Notes: generated from the sequence alone by a model not told the origin. A DNA stretch of 12,112 bases from Candidatus Sulfotelmatobacter sp. (GCA_030151135.1 JASLEQ010000522.1:1-12112); one strand, 5' to 3'. Counted from the first letter of the stretch, positions 1-7,162 are shown. A program made the numbers and translations.

Positions 1-45
1 GAGGAGCACCGGCCAGAAGCGGGATGAACACTATCAGGTTAGTTC

Positions 46-112
46 GTTATGCCGAATCCCACGTTTCCTGTAGGTCGAAGCGTAAAACATACTAGGCTCA
101 ATGCGGCATAAC
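46..112. repeat. 9-bp perfect inverted repeat, arms 49 bases apart
   Basis: GTTATGCCG at 46-54 is the exact reverse complement of CGGCATAAC at 104-112. The arms do not extend further on either side. The role is unknown. The wide spacing argues against a simple terminator. Confidence 0.5.
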
Positions 113-128
113 TGGCAAGTCTGGCTAA

Positions 129-144
129 CACCGACATGTTGGTG
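129..144. repeat. 16-bp near-perfect palindrome
   Basis: CACCGACATGTTGGTG pairs with itself apart from one G/T position on each side. Such dyads can be regulator sites or small hairpins. There is no gene start close enough to assign it. Confidence 0.4.
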
Positions 145-241
145 AGGTAGAGTTGCAAGTCGCCAAGTATCGAACAATCAATACTACGAAGAATTTAGCC
201 GGGATCGCACCTATAAGCGAACTCAGCACGTTAATCACAGA

Positions 242-2146
242 CTAACTTTCGTTGGAAGAGTCCCCCTTCCTATCCAGCAGCCTCTCCATCTCATCCATCA
301 CGCGGTTCATTTTCTTTACCGTGAGCTCCAGCGGTTCGTCGGTGGTCATATCCACACCCGCATCTTTGAGTAAGTCGATCGGATATTTCGATCTGCCCGC
401 GGATAGGAACTTGAGATAGCGGTCGGTGACTCCCGGCTCGCCCGCCAGCACCTTTTCTGACAACGCCGACGACGCGGTGAACGACGTCGCGTACTGGTAG
501 ACATAAAACGCGTTATAGAAGTGAGGAATCATGGCCCACTCGTTGGCGATGTAGTCGTCGACGATGCAGACGCCCTGATCGTGTCCGTAGTAGCGCTTTA
601 CGATTTCGTCGTAGAGCGCCGAGAGCGCGTCGCCGGTGAGAGGCTGACCTTTCTCGACCATCTCGTGCATGCGGAGTTCGTATTCAGCGAACTGCGTCTG
701 GCGGAAGACTGTCCCCTTGATGCTCTCAAGATAATTGCCCAGCAGCGACAGGCGGGTCGCGTCGTCTTTGATCTGCTTCAGCATGTAGTCGATGAGCAGG
801 GCCTCGTTGAAGGTGGACGCGACCTCGGCGACGAAGATCGAATACGACGCCAGCGGATAGGGCTGCGTCTTGTTCGAGAAGTAGCTGTGCATGGTGTGGC
901 CGAGTTCGTGGGCCAGCGTGCTCATGTCGTCATACTTCCCGTTGTAGTTCATCAGGATGTACGGATGAACGTCGTACGCGCCGCCATTCGAATAGGCTCC
1001 AGCATGCTTGCCTTCGTTCGGATACATATCGATCCAGCGCTGGGTGAAGCACTGGTTCGTCACTTTGGCGTATTCGTTGCCGAGCGGAGCGAGCGCGGTG
1101 AGGATGTTGCGTTCGGCGGCTTCGACTGTGTACTTCAAATCGACCGACGAAACGAGCGGCGCGTAGAGATCGTAATAATGAAGCTCAGAAACGCCGAGCA
1201 TCCGCTTGCGAAGTTTGAGATAGCGATGGAAGGCAGACAGATTGCGCCCAACACCCTCGATCAGGCCCGAATAGACTGACTCCGGAATATTGAAAGGATC
1301 AAGACTGGCTTGGAGCGAAGATTTGTAACTACGGGCTTGCGAGTAGAAGGCCGCCGTCTGCACGTTGGAGTTCATCAGCGATCCGAACGTGGCGCGATAC
1401 TTACCCAGAGAACTAAAGAAAGCGTCCATCACCTTCTGGCGATCTTCGCGGACGGGTGACGCGCGGTGCAGCGCGAGCGTGGCCTTGTCGAGCTTCGCTG
1501 TCTTGCCGTTACTCAAAGTGACGACCGGAAACGGGAAATCGGCGTCGGCGAAAATGCCGAAGACGCTCGACGGGCCGCTCGCCATCACTGTCGCAGCCGC
1601 CAGGAGCTTTTCTTCCGCGTTGCTTAGCGTGTGAGCCCGGCGGCGCGACAGGTCTTCTAAATATGGGCGGAAGACTTGTAGCCGCGGCTCTTCCTTCAGA
1701 AATCGCTCGACCGTCGCCGCATCCATCTTCAAGATTTCTGGTTCGACATACGCCGATTCCGTCCCGAGTACGGAAGCAAGCTGGATCATCTCCTGTTGCA
1801 TCGCCTGGTAGGCGCTCACGCGCGTGTCTTCGTCGGACTTCATGGCCGCATAGACGTAAAGACGTGACAGTTCCTTATCGAAGTCGCTCTGCAAGTGAAG
1901 CGCGTCGGCCAGACACGACGGAGAAGACGACAGCTTCCCCTGAAATTCGCGCAACTTGGGCAGTGCAGACGCCAGCTTATCTTTTGCCACCCGCCAAACG
2001 TCATCCGACACATAGACGGCGGTCAGGTCCCATTTATGCTCCTGAGCAATCTTGCTGCGGTCGCGCTCCTCAGTTTGCGGGGGGAGCGTCGTAGTGGCGA
2101 ATAGTTTTTGCGAGGATGAGCCGCAGGTGGGTGAATCAGAGAACAT
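242..2146 (-). CDS. pepF: Oligoendopeptidase F (M3B family zinc metallopeptidase)
   Basis: The 634-residue product is a zinc endopeptidase that cleaves short peptides, normally in the cytoplasm during peptide turnover. The zinc-binding motif HELGH lies at 413-417 (H413 and H417 as ligands, E414 as catalytic base), and the third ligand is probably E441 in the downstream EVASTFNE segment, which is typical of PepF. The N-terminal half (about 40-330) is the helical lid domain of the family. Length is close to the usual 600 or so residues, with a slightly long N-terminus of about 35 polar residues and no clear signal peptide. The ATG start is supported by AAGGAG at 2152-2157, five bases upstream. 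The gene is divergent from lpxI across 140 bases and appears to be a single-gene unit. Family assignment is secure; the substrate is not known. Confidence 0.93.
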   Translation of the reverse strand: MFSDSPTCGSSSQKLFATTTLPPQTEERDRSKIAQEHKWDLTAVYVSDDVWRVAKDKLASALPKLREFQGKLSSSPSCLADALHLQSDFDKELSRLYVYAAMKSDEDTRVSAYQAMQQEMIQLASVLGTESAYVEPEILKMDAATVERFLKEEPRLQVFRPYLEDLSRRRAHTLSNAEEKLLAAATVMASGPSSVFGIFADADFPFPVVTLSNGKTAKLDKATLALHRASPVREDRQKVMDAFFSSLGKYRATFGSLMNSNVQTAAFYSQARSYKSSLQASLDPFNIPESVYSGLIEGVGRNLSAFHRYLKLRKRMLGVSELHYYDLYAPLVSSVDLKYTVEAAERNILTALAPLGNEYAKVTNQCFTQRWIDMYPNEGKHAGAYSNGGAYDVHPYILMNYNGKYDDMSTLAHELGHTMHSYFSNKTQPYPLASYSIFVAEVASTFNEALLIDYMLKQIKDDATRLSLLGNYLESIKGTVFRQTQFAEYELRMHEMVEKGQPLTGDALSALYDEIVKRYYGHDQGVCIVDDYIANEWAMIPHFYNAFYVYQYATSFTASSALSEKVLAGEPGVTDRYLKFLSAGRSKYPIDLLKDAGVDMTTDEPLELTVKKMNRVMDEMERLLDRKGDSSNES

Positions 2147-2237
2147 TGGTGCTCCTTGAGAGTGGCCATTCGAGCGCTTGGCCCAAAGAATCAGGATACA
2201 TCGTGGGTGCTAGACTGATCGCTGCTTAAGTGTTTTA

Positions 2238-2251
2238 GGGGAATTTTCCCC
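2238..2251. promoter_or_regulatory. Palindromic operator candidate between pepF and lpxI
   Basis: GGGGAATTTTCCCC is a symmetric site with 6-bp arms (GGGGAA/TTCCCC) around a central TT. It ends 35 bases before the lpxI ATG and lies 91 bases before pepF, within the divergent intergenic region. A two-base loop is too tight for a good RNA hairpin and no T-run follows, so a protein-binding dyad is more likely than a terminator. The regulator is unknown. Confidence 0.35.
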
Positions 2252-2286
2252 AAATTGGTCCCGAAGAGCGCAACAAGTTTATCTTG

Positions 2287-3135
2287 ATGACCGTGCAGAA
2301 AGACAAGCTCGGATTGATTGCCGGGAACGGCAAGTTCCCCTTCGTCGTCCTCGATGCCGCGCGCGGGCAGGGATACGAAGTTGTCGTCGCCGCCATTAAA
2401 GAAGAAGCCTTTCCCGAGATTGAATCTCATGGCGCAACATCCGTCCATTGGCTGTCACTGGGAGAACTCTCGAAGCTAATCGAGACCTTTCAACGAGAGG
2501 GTGTCCATCGTGCTGTGATGGCCGGGCAGGTCAAGCACAAGCAGATTTTTTCCAGCATACGACCGGATTGGAAATTGGCGAAGCTTCTCCTCTCGCTCAC
2601 GACGCGTAACACCGATTCCCTGCTCGGTGCGGTAGCAAAGGTTCTCGCCGACGAAGGTATCACTCTGGAAAAGTCGACGTGGCTGCTGGAACCGCTGCTC
2701 GTCAAGCCTGGACTGCTGACCAAGCGTGCGCCTACGGAGCAGGAGCGTAAGAACGTCGAGTATGGCCGCGGCGTTGCGCGGCAGGTAGCACAACATGACA
2801 TCGGCCAAACCGTCGTCATCGCTGAAGCGGCGTGCGTTGCGGTCGAGGCCATGGAGGGCACGGACGCAACGATCGAGCGCGCTGGACAAATTATGCGCTC
2901 TCTTCACGGCGATGCTTCGACTCTCAGCCGAGACCTGACCGTGGTTAAGATCGCGAAACCAAATCAGGATATGCGCTTCGACGTTCCGGTGATCGGGGTC
3001 AAGACAATTGAAGTCATGAGGGCCGCGGGCGCAACTTGCCTGTCCATTGATGCGGAGAAATGTCTACTGCTGGACGGACAGAAAGTGATCCACGCGGCGG
3101 ACGAGGCGAATATTTCAGTCCTGGCAGAAGGGTGA
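2287..3135 (+). CDS. lpxI: UDP-2,3-diacylglucosamine diphosphatase LpxI (DUF1009)
   Basis: LpxI hydrolyses UDP-2,3-diacylglucosamine to lipid X (2,3-diacylglucosamine 1-phosphate) and UMP, the step done by LpxH in enterobacteria, at the cytoplasmic side of the inner membrane. The 282-residue length matches the family. The N-terminal domain opens with LGLIAGNGKFP (8-18), the LpxI hallmark. The C-terminal domain carries KPNQDMRFD (224-232), rich in conserved acidic residues, followed by the PVIG...TIEVM segment and an LLLDG stretch. A TTG directly precedes the ATG; I chose the ATG. No strong ribosome site is visible. The stop lies three bases before the DinB-fold gene, so the two are probably one transcript. 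The usual lpxA/lpxD/fabZ neighbours are absent within this window. Identification is firm. Confidence 0.92.
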   Translation: MTVQKDKLGLIAGNGKFPFVVLDAARGQGYEVVVAAIKEEAFPEIESHGATSVHWLSLGELSKLIETFQREGVHRAVMAGQVKHKQIFSSIRPDWKLAKLLLSLTTRNTDSLLGAVAKVLADEGITLEKSTWLLEPLLVKPGLLTKRAPTEQERKNVEYGRGVARQVAQHDIGQTVVIAEAACVAVEAMEGTDATIERAGQIMRSLHGDASTLSRDLTVVKIAKPNQDMRFDVPVIGVKTIEVMRAAGATCLSIDAEKCLLLDGQKVIHAADEANISVLAEG

Positions 3136-3138
3136 TTT

Positions 3139-3639
3139 GTGAAACAACAACGAAAAAGCGAAGCGGCAAACATTGCCGACCAACTTCGCCGCGCATTCGA
3201 CGGAAGCGCCTGGCATGGACCCGCATTGATGGAGCTTCTGGCCGATGTCGATGCGACGATGGCTGGGGCACGGCCAATCGCCCGCGTTCACAGCATCTGG
3301 GAACTGGTGCTGCACATCGCAGTCTGGGATCGCTCCGGTCTTATCAGGCTCGACGGTCAGAAATATCAACCCACCGGAGACGCGAATTTCCCACTCGTAA
3401 CCAAGCCGACCGAGTCGGCGTGGCGCAAAGCCGTGGACGAGACAAGGCGCACCCATGACAAGCTGGTCAAAACAGTATCAGCTTTGCCCGACTCGCGTCT
3501 GTGGGAGCGGGTGCCGGGGAAGCGCTATGACTTCTATCATCTGCTGCACGGCATTGCGCAGCATGAGCTTTATCACGCGGGGCAGATCGCGATCCTCAAG
3601 AAGGCGTCGCAGTTCGGGACACAGGGCCACAGGGGTTAG
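3139..3639 (+). CDS. DinB-fold (DinB_2/DUF664-like) putative metal-binding protein
   Basis: This 166-residue protein belongs to the DinB/YfiT four-helix-bundle superfamily. The three histidines that usually bind a divalent metal are in place: H59 in the WELVLH segment, and H142 and H146 in QHELYH near the C-terminus. Members include thiol transferases and many proteins of unknown role, so no reaction is claimed. The start is GTG, preceded by AAGGG at 3128-3132 inside the end of lpxI with 6 bases of spacing, and it begins three bases after the lpxI stop. This suggests coupled translation. The product has no signal peptide or membrane segment and is probably cytoplasmic. A link to lipid A synthesis is suggested only by position. 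The C-terminal tail after residue 155 is polar and probably disordered. Confidence 0.82.
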   Translation: MKQQRKSEAANIADQLRRAFDGSAWHGPALMELLADVDATMAGARPIARVHSIWELVLHIAVWDRSGLIRLDGQKYQPTGDANFPLVTKPTESAWRKAVDETRRTHDKLVKTVSALPDSRLWERVPGKRYDFYHLLHGIAQHELYHAGQIAILKKASQFGTQGHRG

Positions 3640-3663
3640 AGCCTCCGTCCGCTGGCCGCTGAC

Positions 3664-3682
3664 GCGGCGCTGAAAGCGCCGC
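3664..3682. repeat. GC-rich hairpin between the DinB-fold gene and the dehydrogenase gene
   Basis: GCGGCGCT, loop GAA, AGCGCCGC: a perfect 8-bp stem starting 24 bases after the DinB-fold stop. It is followed by TCTTCCAC, not a clear T-run, so it is at best a weak terminator or attenuator. It could instead be part of a dispersed intergenic repeat, which needs a genome search to decide. Confidence 0.5.
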
Positions 3683-3796
3683 TCTTCCACGGTGCCGGAT
3701 GGACCGGTGCAGGCGCAGATGCTCTTTCTTTTCGTTCCATTTACAATTCTCCCGGCAACTGGCCACTGAGAAAGTCTTCTGGCTGCGCACCATCCA

Positions 3797-4786
3797 ATTT
3801 CCGTTGCTGTCGTCGGTGTTGGCGTCTTCGGACGCAATCACGCTCGCATCTACAAAGAGCTTGAACTCCAGGGCGAACCCGTTCGCCTGTTGGGAGTGGT
3901 GGATCCCGACACGAACCGAGCCGACGCAGTGGCCCGCGAGTTCGAGTGCAAGGCTTTCGGATCGGTGCAGCAAATGCTGACGACCCATAGCGAAGTGCAA
4001 GCCGCCTCCATCGCGGTTCCCACCGTGCATCATCTTGAAGTTTCGCGGGAGCTGATGAACGCAGGCATTGACGTCCTGATCGAAAAGCCGCTCGCCACGT
4101 CCCTTGCGGAAGCTGACGAACTGGTCTCGCTCGCCGCGAAGAAGAAGCGCATCGCGCAGGTAGGTCACCTTGAGCGCTTCAATCCCGCCGTTCGTGCCAC
4201 TTTGCCGATCCTGACGCAACCGATGTTTTTCGAAGTACATCGGCTGAGCGTGTTCACTCCGCGCTCGCTCGACGTCGACGTTGTTCTCGACCTGATGATT
4301 CATGATCTCGACATTGTCCTTACACTTGCGAAGTCTCCGGTGAAAGAAGTGCGCGCCGTCGGTCTGCCAGTTCTCTCCGGCAAAGTTGATATTGCGAATG
4401 TGCGTCTGGAGTTCGAGTCCGGATGCATCGCAAACTTCACAGCCAGCCGCGTTTCCACCGAACGTGTCCGCAAGCTTCGATTCTTCCAGCCGAAGCAATA
4501 TGTTTCCGTCGATTACGGAAGGCAGGAAGTGCTGGTGTTTACGGTCGGCTCTGGCGGAGATGCCGTGGCCAATCCCACGGTCAATCCGCAGATCGGAGTG
4601 ACCAAGCCGCCCGTCGCGAGCGAAGAGCCACTCCATGCGGAACTGAAGTCGTTCTTGCGATCCGTGCGCGAACGTTCCACTCCAGAGGTGCCTCTCGAGG
4701 AGGGTCGACGCGCTCTCGCTTTGGCCCTGGAAATTCTGTCGGCCATTCGGGATCATGCCAACAAAGTTGGCTTGACCCGGGCATAG
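3797..4786 (+). CDS. Gfo/Idh/MocA family NAD(P)-dependent dehydrogenase, possibly UDP-GlcNAc 3-dehydrogenase-like
   Basis: The product is a two-domain sugar dehydrogenase. Counting from the ATT at 3797 it has 329 residues, the usual family size. The Rossmann loop GVGVFG (7-12) binds NAD(P); EKP (96-98) carries the family's catalytic lysine; GHLERFNP (123-130) and the MIHDLD segment (about 167-172) line the substrate site. The GHxERFNPA pattern resembles UDP-GlcNAc 3-dehydrogenases such as GnnA, and the nearby lpxI fits a lipid A role, but this is inference. The start is a problem: between the in-frame TGA at 3767 and the Rossmann loop there is no ATG, GTG or TTG. Candidates are ATT 3797 (chosen because it gives MSVAVVGVG, a typical N-terminus) and CTG 3779. 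The first standard codon, TTG 3890, would delete the NAD loop. A frameshift or a recently gained TGA is also possible. Confidence 0.82.
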   Translation: MSVAVVGVGVFGRNHARIYKELELQGEPVRLLGVVDPDTNRADAVAREFECKAFGSVQQMLTTHSEVQAASIAVPTVHHLEVSRELMNAGIDVLIEKPLATSLAEADELVSLAAKKKRIAQVGHLERFNPAVRATLPILTQPMFFEVHRLSVFTPRSLDVDVVLDLMIHDLDIVLTLAKSPVKEVRAVGLPVLSGKVDIANVRLEFESGCIANFTASRVSTERVRKLRFFQPKQYVSVDYGRQEVLVFTVGSGGDAVANPTVNPQIGVTKPPVASEEPLHAELKSFLRSVRERSTPEVPLEEGRRALALALEILSAIRDHANKVGLTRA

Positions 4787-5078
4787 CTGGCAGCCTATTT
4801 CGCGAACGTTTCGCGGATCGCCGCAACCCCGGGGCTCACAATACCCGGGCGTGCTGCAAGACCACGTAAGTCTCCGCCTTTACATATGTTTACACACCAA
4901 TGCCCTGGCGCAAATGGAAAGAGCCAATTCCTCCGAAAGATGCGAGAATAGAACTTAACTAGTGGTACAGCTGCGCGCGCCGCTTGCGGTTACTCCCAAA
5001 AGAGCCGGATGCAACGCCGCGAGTGCATTTCGTGTCTAAACGACAGGCGGACAGGCTAGGTAGAGTCACAGGCAGCGC
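4787..5078. other. Intergenic region upstream of the TonB-like gene
   Basis: No gene is visible in these 292 bases. Two small structures stand out. The first is a 6-bp hairpin CGCGAA-CGT-TTCGCG at 4801-4815, 14 bases after the dehydrogenase stop and without a T-run. The second is a tandem TTTACA repeat at 4879-4884 and 4889-4894 with a 10-base period, around the palindrome ACATATGT (4882-4889). The repeat could be a regulator site for the downstream gene. I see no convincing paired -35/-10 promoter. Confidence 0.4.
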
Positions 5079-6188
5079 ATGCCCATCACACAAATTCCAT
5101 TTCAGGATCCAATAGCGCCGCCTGAAAAGTCCCAGCCCGAACAACTAGGACTCTACGACTCCGAAGACTGGGAACAGGCCTATCGCGACCTCGACGCTCG
5201 TGTTCCCCACCTGCTGATTCAGCTTCAGGATGATCTGGCGCGTTCGCGCAAGCGTGAAGCGGTATGGCTCTCGGTGATCGTCCACCTGGTGTTGCTGATC
5301 CTTCTTTGGAACTTCAAGTACATCGAAAAATTGATCCCCATTCACACGGCGGTTTTGGTGCCGGTGAATCCGAATAAAGACAACACCACGTTCCTTGCGT
5401 TGCCGCCGGACTTGCAAAAGGCGCCACGTCGGCCGAACACGAATGTCTTGTCCGACAAAGACCGCATTGCGAGTTCGCGTCATCCTGAGCTGGATCCGAA
5501 GGAATTACGGAAGATCCTGGCTACGCCGCCGCCGGGAACGCCGGGGCTGCAAGGACCTCGAGCCGCCCAGCCTGCTACCCCGCAGCAACAGATCGTGCCG
5601 AATCAAACGCCGACCTCGCAGCAGCCAGGCGGACAGCCGATGCAGCGCCCGCAGTTCGATACGAATCAGACAGCGCAGTTACAGATGCCGGCCCAGCCAA
5701 AGAATTCCTTCAGCAAATACGCTCAGGGTATGACTGCGGGGTCAGCGATCCAGCAAGCTGCGCAGGCGGCGGCTGCACGCCGTGGCGCTGGTGGAGGTGG
5801 ACAGGAGGGCGACTTCGGGCTCGGCACCGGAGCGCACGGCCGACAGCTTGGCGCGCTCGACATCCTGAGCGACACCCAGGGCGTGGACTTTGGCCCTTAC
5901 ATCCAACGCATCGTTCAGGACGTGCGGGAAAACTGGTATCACCTGATTCCCGAATCGGCTGAGATGAAGAAAGGCAAACTAGCCATCGAGTTTGCGATCA
6001 CGCCGAACGGACAGGTCGCAGACATGCGCCTCGTTGCCTCGTCGGGTGATGTCGCTCTCGACCGTCCGGCGTGGGGCGCGATCACCGGGTCGAATCCATT
6101 CCCGCCGCTGCCCTCGCAGTTCACCGGGCCCTATCTCGCCTTGCGCTTCCGGTTCTACTACAACCCCGATAAAGCAGACCTGCAGTAG
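5079..6188 (+). CDS. TonB/TolA-like energy transducer protein with C-terminal TonB domain
   Basis: The 369-residue protein has the layout of a TonB-type transducer, which carries energy from an ExbB/ExbD motor in the inner membrane to outer-membrane receptors. In order: an acidic, helical N-terminal segment of about 60 residues; one membrane helix at about 61-79; a periplasmic linker rich in Pro and Gln (about 105-215); an Ala/Gly-rich stretch (about 222-250); and a TonB C-terminal domain at about 270-361, with YIQRIVQDVRENW near its start, the central ITPNGQV turn and a final RFRFYYN strand. The cytoplasmic part before the membrane helix is longer than in classical TonB. The ATG has only a weak ribosome site. 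No exbB/exbD genes are in this window, so the partner is unknown. A TolA-like role is an alternative. Confidence 0.85.
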   Translation: MPITQIPFQDPIAPPEKSQPEQLGLYDSEDWEQAYRDLDARVPHLLIQLQDDLARSRKREAVWLSVIVHLVLLILLWNFKYIEKLIPIHTAVLVPVNPNKDNTTFLALPPDLQKAPRRPNTNVLSDKDRIASSRHPELDPKELRKILATPPPGTPGLQGPRAAQPATPQQQIVPNQTPTSQQPGGQPMQRPQFDTNQTAQLQMPAQPKNSFSKYAQGMTAGSAIQQAAQAAAARRGAGGGGQEGDFGLGTGAHGRQLGALDILSDTQGVDFGPYIQRIVQDVRENWYHLIPESAEMKKGKLAIEFAITPNGQVADMRLVASSGDVALDRPAWGAITGSNPFPPLPSQFTGPYLALRFRFYYNPDKADLQ

Positions 6189-6227
6189 CTCTCGTCTCGA
6201 ATCTTTCCGTGCTTGAAGCGAATCGAA

Positions 6228-6239
6228 TCGCTATAGCGA
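6228..6239. promoter_or_regulatory. 12-bp perfect palindrome upstream of the dioxygenase gene
   Basis: TCGCTATAGCGA reads identically on both strands and lies 36 bases before the TTG start of the dioxygenase gene, in an 87-base gap. It is preceded by two CGAAT repeats. A dimeric repressor site is plausible. It could also be a stop signal for the TonB-like gene, but no T-run follows directly. Confidence 0.35.
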
Positions 6240-6275
6240 GACCGGGTTTCGTCGGTTTTCGGAAAGAAGACTTGC

Positions 6276-7067
6276 TTGCAAAAGATGCCTGTGTTGTTCG
6301 TCGGCCATGGATCGCCGATGAACGCCATTGAACACAATGCCTTCACTCAGGTGCTAACTGGGCTCGGCCAAACTTTGCCCAGGCCGCGGGCGGTGTGCGT
6401 GGTGTCGGCACATTGGACCACCATTGGCGCACGCGTGCTGACGTCAGGGCATCCACGAACCATTCACGATTTTTACGGTTTCCCCAAGGAACTCTACGAC
6501 GTGGAATATCCCGCACCGGGGGCGCCGACCGAAGCTGAGCAATTGGCCTCCGATCCCGAGATAAGCCGCGATCAGCAATGGGGCCTCGACCATGGCTCAT
6601 GGAGCGTTCTGCGCCACATGTATCCCAAGGCTGACGTGCCTGCCTTTCAGTTAAGTCTGGACGTCCGGCGCGATATGAATGCGCACCTTGAAATCGGACG
6701 CGAAATCAGGAAGCTGCGCGAACGCGGCGTTCTTATCCTGGGCAGCGGAAACATCGTGCACAATTTGCGTCGCATTGATTGGAACGATCCGCATGGCGCA
6801 TACGACTGGGCGGTGGAATTTGACGCCAAGGTGAAGGAGGCCGTGGAAGCGCATGACGCGGTCGCTTTGGCTCACCCGCAGACTTGGGGAGAAAGTCTGC
6901 TCGCATCGGCTCACCCCACCGCAGAACATTATCTGCCCCTGCTCTACTGCGCAGGTTCAACCGACGAGAACGATGCAGTCTCCTATCCTTACGAGGGATT
7001 TGATTTTGGAAGCATCTCGATGCGCGCGGTGCTATTTGGATCAGCCCAGCCACGCCACAAACAATAA
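6276..7067 (+). CDS. ygiD: DODA/YgiD-type class III extradiol ring-opening dioxygenase
   Basis: The 263-residue protein belongs to the LigB-superfamily DODA group, related to E. coli YgiD and plant DOPA 4,5-dioxygenase, which open catechol rings using a bound metal. Conserved blocks are easy to see: VGHGSPM (9-15), SAHW (44-47), FYGFP (66-70), YPAPG (78-82), DHGSW (105-109), GSGNIVHN (156-163) and HPTAEHYLPLL (213-223). The likely metal-binding histidines are H11, H46 and H213 in the last block. The start is TTG 6276, because GGAAAGAAGA (6261-6270) lies five bases before it; the in-frame ATG at 6285 would leave that site 14 bases away. The protein has no export signal and is probably cytoplasmic. 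The natural substrate is not known: the family is often annotated as acting on DOPA, but bacterial physiology is unclear. Confidence 0.9.
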   Translation: MQKMPVLFVGHGSPMNAIEHNAFTQVLTGLGQTLPRPRAVCVVSAHWTTIGARVLTSGHPRTIHDFYGFPKELYDVEYPAPGAPTEAEQLASDPEISRDQQWGLDHGSWSVLRHMYPKADVPAFQLSLDVRRDMNAHLEIGREIRKLRERGVLILGSGNIVHNLRRIDWNDPHGAYDWAVEFDAKVKEAVEAHDAVALAHPQTWGESLLASAHPTAEHYLPLLYCAGSTDENDAVSYPYEGFDFGSISMRAVLFGSAQPRHKQ

Positions 7068-7128
7068 ATCCAGCTCAGTTAATGGCGTGACCTCCGCTTC
7101 CGCGATACTTTCGTGTTGCGACCCATGC

Positions 7129-7162
7129 GCCTGATGTGAATACGTCCGTCAGGCTTGTTTTG
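7129..7162 (+). terminator. Rho-independent terminator candidate after the dioxygenase gene
   Basis: GCCTGATG (7129-7136) and CGTCAGGC (7147-7154) form an 8-bp stem with one G/T pair and a 10-base loop, followed by TTGTTTT. The position, 62 bases after the stop, suits termination of the dioxygenase transcript. The T-run overlaps the -35 box of the next promoter candidate. Confidence 0.5.

Larger units (their letters stand above)
1..241. other. Left-edge region without a convincing gene
   Basis: No frame on either strand supports a gene. The plus-strand frames open at the left edge all hit stops by base 95. On the minus strand, short hydrophobic stretches occur in three different frames (for example a 34-codon GTG frame at 229..125), but none is long, none has a ribosome site, and third-position GC looks low where I checked it. 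The region looks more AT-rich than its neighbours and contains two inverted repeats, listed separately. It follows the 3' end of pepF, so it may hold that gene's transcription end, but I see no hairpin followed by a T-run. Confidence 0.5.

Noticed and set aside
46..112. Integron attC site
   Set aside because: The arm order is GTT... then ...AAC, the reverse of an attC site, and the core bases do not fit RYYYAAC/GTTRRRY. No integrase is present.
1..241. Frameshifted hydrophobic protein on the minus strand running off the left edge
   Set aside because: Three hydrophobic stretches in three frames can be strung together, but this needs two frameshifts, third-position GC in the stretch I counted is only about half, and there is no start signal.
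521..1279. 252-codon plus-strand frame opposite pepF
   Set aside because: It lies wholly inside the well-supported pepF gene on the other strand, and its translation shows no recognisable domain. It is a shadow of the GC-rich codons.
3699..3980. Small plus-strand frame starting at ATG 3699
   Set aside because: It runs into the dehydrogenase coding region in another frame, and its product is Arg/Ser/Phe-rich without any family resemblance.
3596..4756. 386-codon minus-strand frame opposite the dehydrogenase gene
   Set aside because: It overlaps the clearly real Gfo/Idh gene and has no recognisable motif; its length follows from codon bias on the opposite strand.
4801..4815. Terminator after the dehydrogenase gene
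   Set aside because: The 6-bp hairpin has a three-base loop but no T-run follows, so I list it only as a structure in the intergenic region.
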